Positions 5,929 through 6,837 of a DNA stretch of 6,837 nucleotides are shown here, piece by piece. The stretch covers positions 1-6,837 of the forward strand of contig JAEYQM010000046.1 of assembly GCA_023410025.1 (NCBI GenBank). Direction: 5' to 3'. The translations under genes were made by a program, and so were the position numbers. This DNA comes from Bacillota bacterium (GTDB lineage: Bacteria > Bacillota_I > Bacilli_A > ML615J-28 > CAG-698). The number at the start of each line of letters is the position of its first letter. Position 1 is the first letter of the stretch. Below the pieces are notes generated by a model that saw nothing but the letters and a program-made list of their open reading frames with translations, did no database searches and had not been told where the DNA came from.

Positions 5929-6837
5929 TTAATATCCTAAAACAGGGTTAATCCTTTCATTATATTGCCTGTAACTGTTAAGCCCCGGTATTATACCATA
6001 TCCAGGTAACGAGAATCCAAGCATTGATTGAAAAACCCAAGATGCAATAGGTGTATAAGTTATTTTTAAAGATTCTGCCATAGTTTTAAATAGTCCTAAG
6101 CCTTTTGGAATTTCTTTTCCAATTGATCCTGCGGCTAATGAGACTCCGAAACCAAACCCATTGGTAATACCTGCAATACCACCTGTCCACAATGCTTGAT
6201 TCCAATTTATATCGTTCCACTTAGTACCATCTAAAATCATTTGTCCAGATAGATCACCTACAAAACCTGCAGCGAATCCACCACCTACTGCAATAGCTAA
6301 ACCAACTACAATAGATGCTCCTCCAGTTAATATACCAGAAGCGACAAATGCAAGTCCCGCATCTACTGCCAATCCTGATAATGCACCAGTCACAGCCCCA
6401 TGTGCTGCACCTGCCCAAAAGTTTTTCCCTTGAACTACTGCACTAATTCCTCCCCATATTCCACCAAATATTCCACCAATAATTGTTGAAACAAATGTTC
6501 CGTCCGGATCTACATACATTACTGGATTATTTCCACAATAAGCATATAAATTCAATCCATTAACACTACTTGGGTCTAAATAACTAACATCATCTGCATT
6601 TAACCATCTACCCCATTCAGTTACATAATATCTTGAGTTACAGTAATATAATGACGTCTCGACATCATAATAATATCCCTTATACAAGAAAGGATTTAAT
6701 TGTAAAATTGTCTCAGCAAGATTTCTTTCACTATTACTTAATGTCTTCTCACACTCTGCTTTTGGTAATCCCCAAGCATTATATGAGTAGTTTATCATAT
6801 TCTTGCCATTACTGTCAACTATTTTATTTATGTTTCC
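5929..6837 (-). CDS. RHS repeat-associated core protein, C-terminal part with toxin tip (5' end outside the window)
   Basis: The frame stays open to the window edge. The 13 codons before the first ATG (6796-6798) encode a YD-repeat-like stretch, GNINKIVDSNGK, running into NYSYNAWG. The gene therefore begins outside, and that ATG is internal. In the window it has 302 residues. The RHS-associated core spans about 48-113: NPFLYKGYYYDVET, YYCNSRYY, RWLNADD, YLDPSS, GLNLYAYCGNNPVMY, DPDG. In known RHS proteins this core closes the shell and is followed by a released toxin. Here a Gly/Ala-rich hydrophobic stretch follows (about 115-205), then about 70 residues of variable tip ending NERINPVLGY. No catalytic motif is recognisable; a membrane-acting tip is possible, given the hydrophobicity and the two-TM neighbour. 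It is the only RHS gene here with an intact upstream core. Confidence 0.9.
   Translation of the reverse strand, partial: GNINKIVDSNGKNMINYSYNAWGLPKAECEKTLSNSERNLAETILQLNPFLYKGYYYDVETSLYYCNSRYYVTEWGRWLNADDVSYLDPSSVNGLNLYAYCGNNPVMYVDPDGTFVSTIIGGIFGGIWGGISAVVQGKNFWAGAAHGAVTGALSGLAVDAGLAFVASGILTGGASIVVGLAIAVGGGFAAGFVGDLSGQMILDGTKWNDINWNQALWTGGIAGITNGFGFGVSLAAGSIGKEIPKGLGLFKTMAESLKITYTPIASWVFQSMLGFSLPGYGIIPGLNSYRQYNERINPVLGY

Noticed and set aside
6796..6798. ATG as the true start of the rightmost RHS gene
   Set aside because: The 13 codons before it continue a YD-repeat in frame to the window edge, so it is internal.

Overview
This is a low-GC (visibly about 70% A+T) bacterial window. All convincing genes lie on the minus strand and read in the standard code (Trp is TGG, TGA acts as stop). 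Strong Shine-Dalgarno sites, an RHS core of Gram-positive type and a large serine recombinase suggest a Bacillota or Mycoplasmatota-like organism. The species cannot be told from the sequence. The window is an accessory toxin-immunity island.

Layout, in transcription order (right to left). (1) 6837-5929 is the 3' end of a complete-style RHS gene that enters from outside the window: a YD-repeat, the RHS-associated core, a Gly/Ala-rich hydrophobic stretch and a short variable tip. A two-TM candidate immunity protein follows (5915-5415). (2) 5414-4973 is mostly non-coding and holds a rho-independent terminator (5037-5004). (3) 4922-4119 is an orphan RHS C-terminal tip with a His-rich putative enzymatic toxin end, followed by a soluble candidate immunity gene (4115-3594) and a strong terminator (3540-3503). 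(4) 3500-3100 is a gene-free, repeat-rich stretch: a 73-74-nt imperfect tandem duplication, a structured repeat and a dyad at the recombinase promoter. (5) 3098-1521 is a large serine recombinase starting at TTG. (6) 1451-747 is a second orphan RHS tip, overlapped by a second two-TM candidate immunity gene (771-343). (7) The left edge carries an inverted, diverged copy of the structured repeat (183-244) and a strong ribosome site in front of a frame that closes at once.

The most interesting point is the architecture of the two orphan tips. Both begin at the same codons of the RHS core (Val-Glu-Thr, just before the conserved SRYY motif). Both have an in-frame stop 2 to 6 codons before that point. 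Both carry an extended -10 promoter-like element about 50 nt upstream, then a purine-rich site and an in-frame TTG. The orphans are more like each other (47/56 residues over the core) than like the resident complete gene (about 36/56 for the 4119-4922 tip). The layout fits silent tip cassettes: the promoter could express the immunity gene while the stop prevents free toxin synthesis, until recombination at the shared junction grafts the tip onto a full-length RHS gene. The serine recombinase between the cassettes is an attractive candidate mover, but the sequence does not prove that it acts on them.
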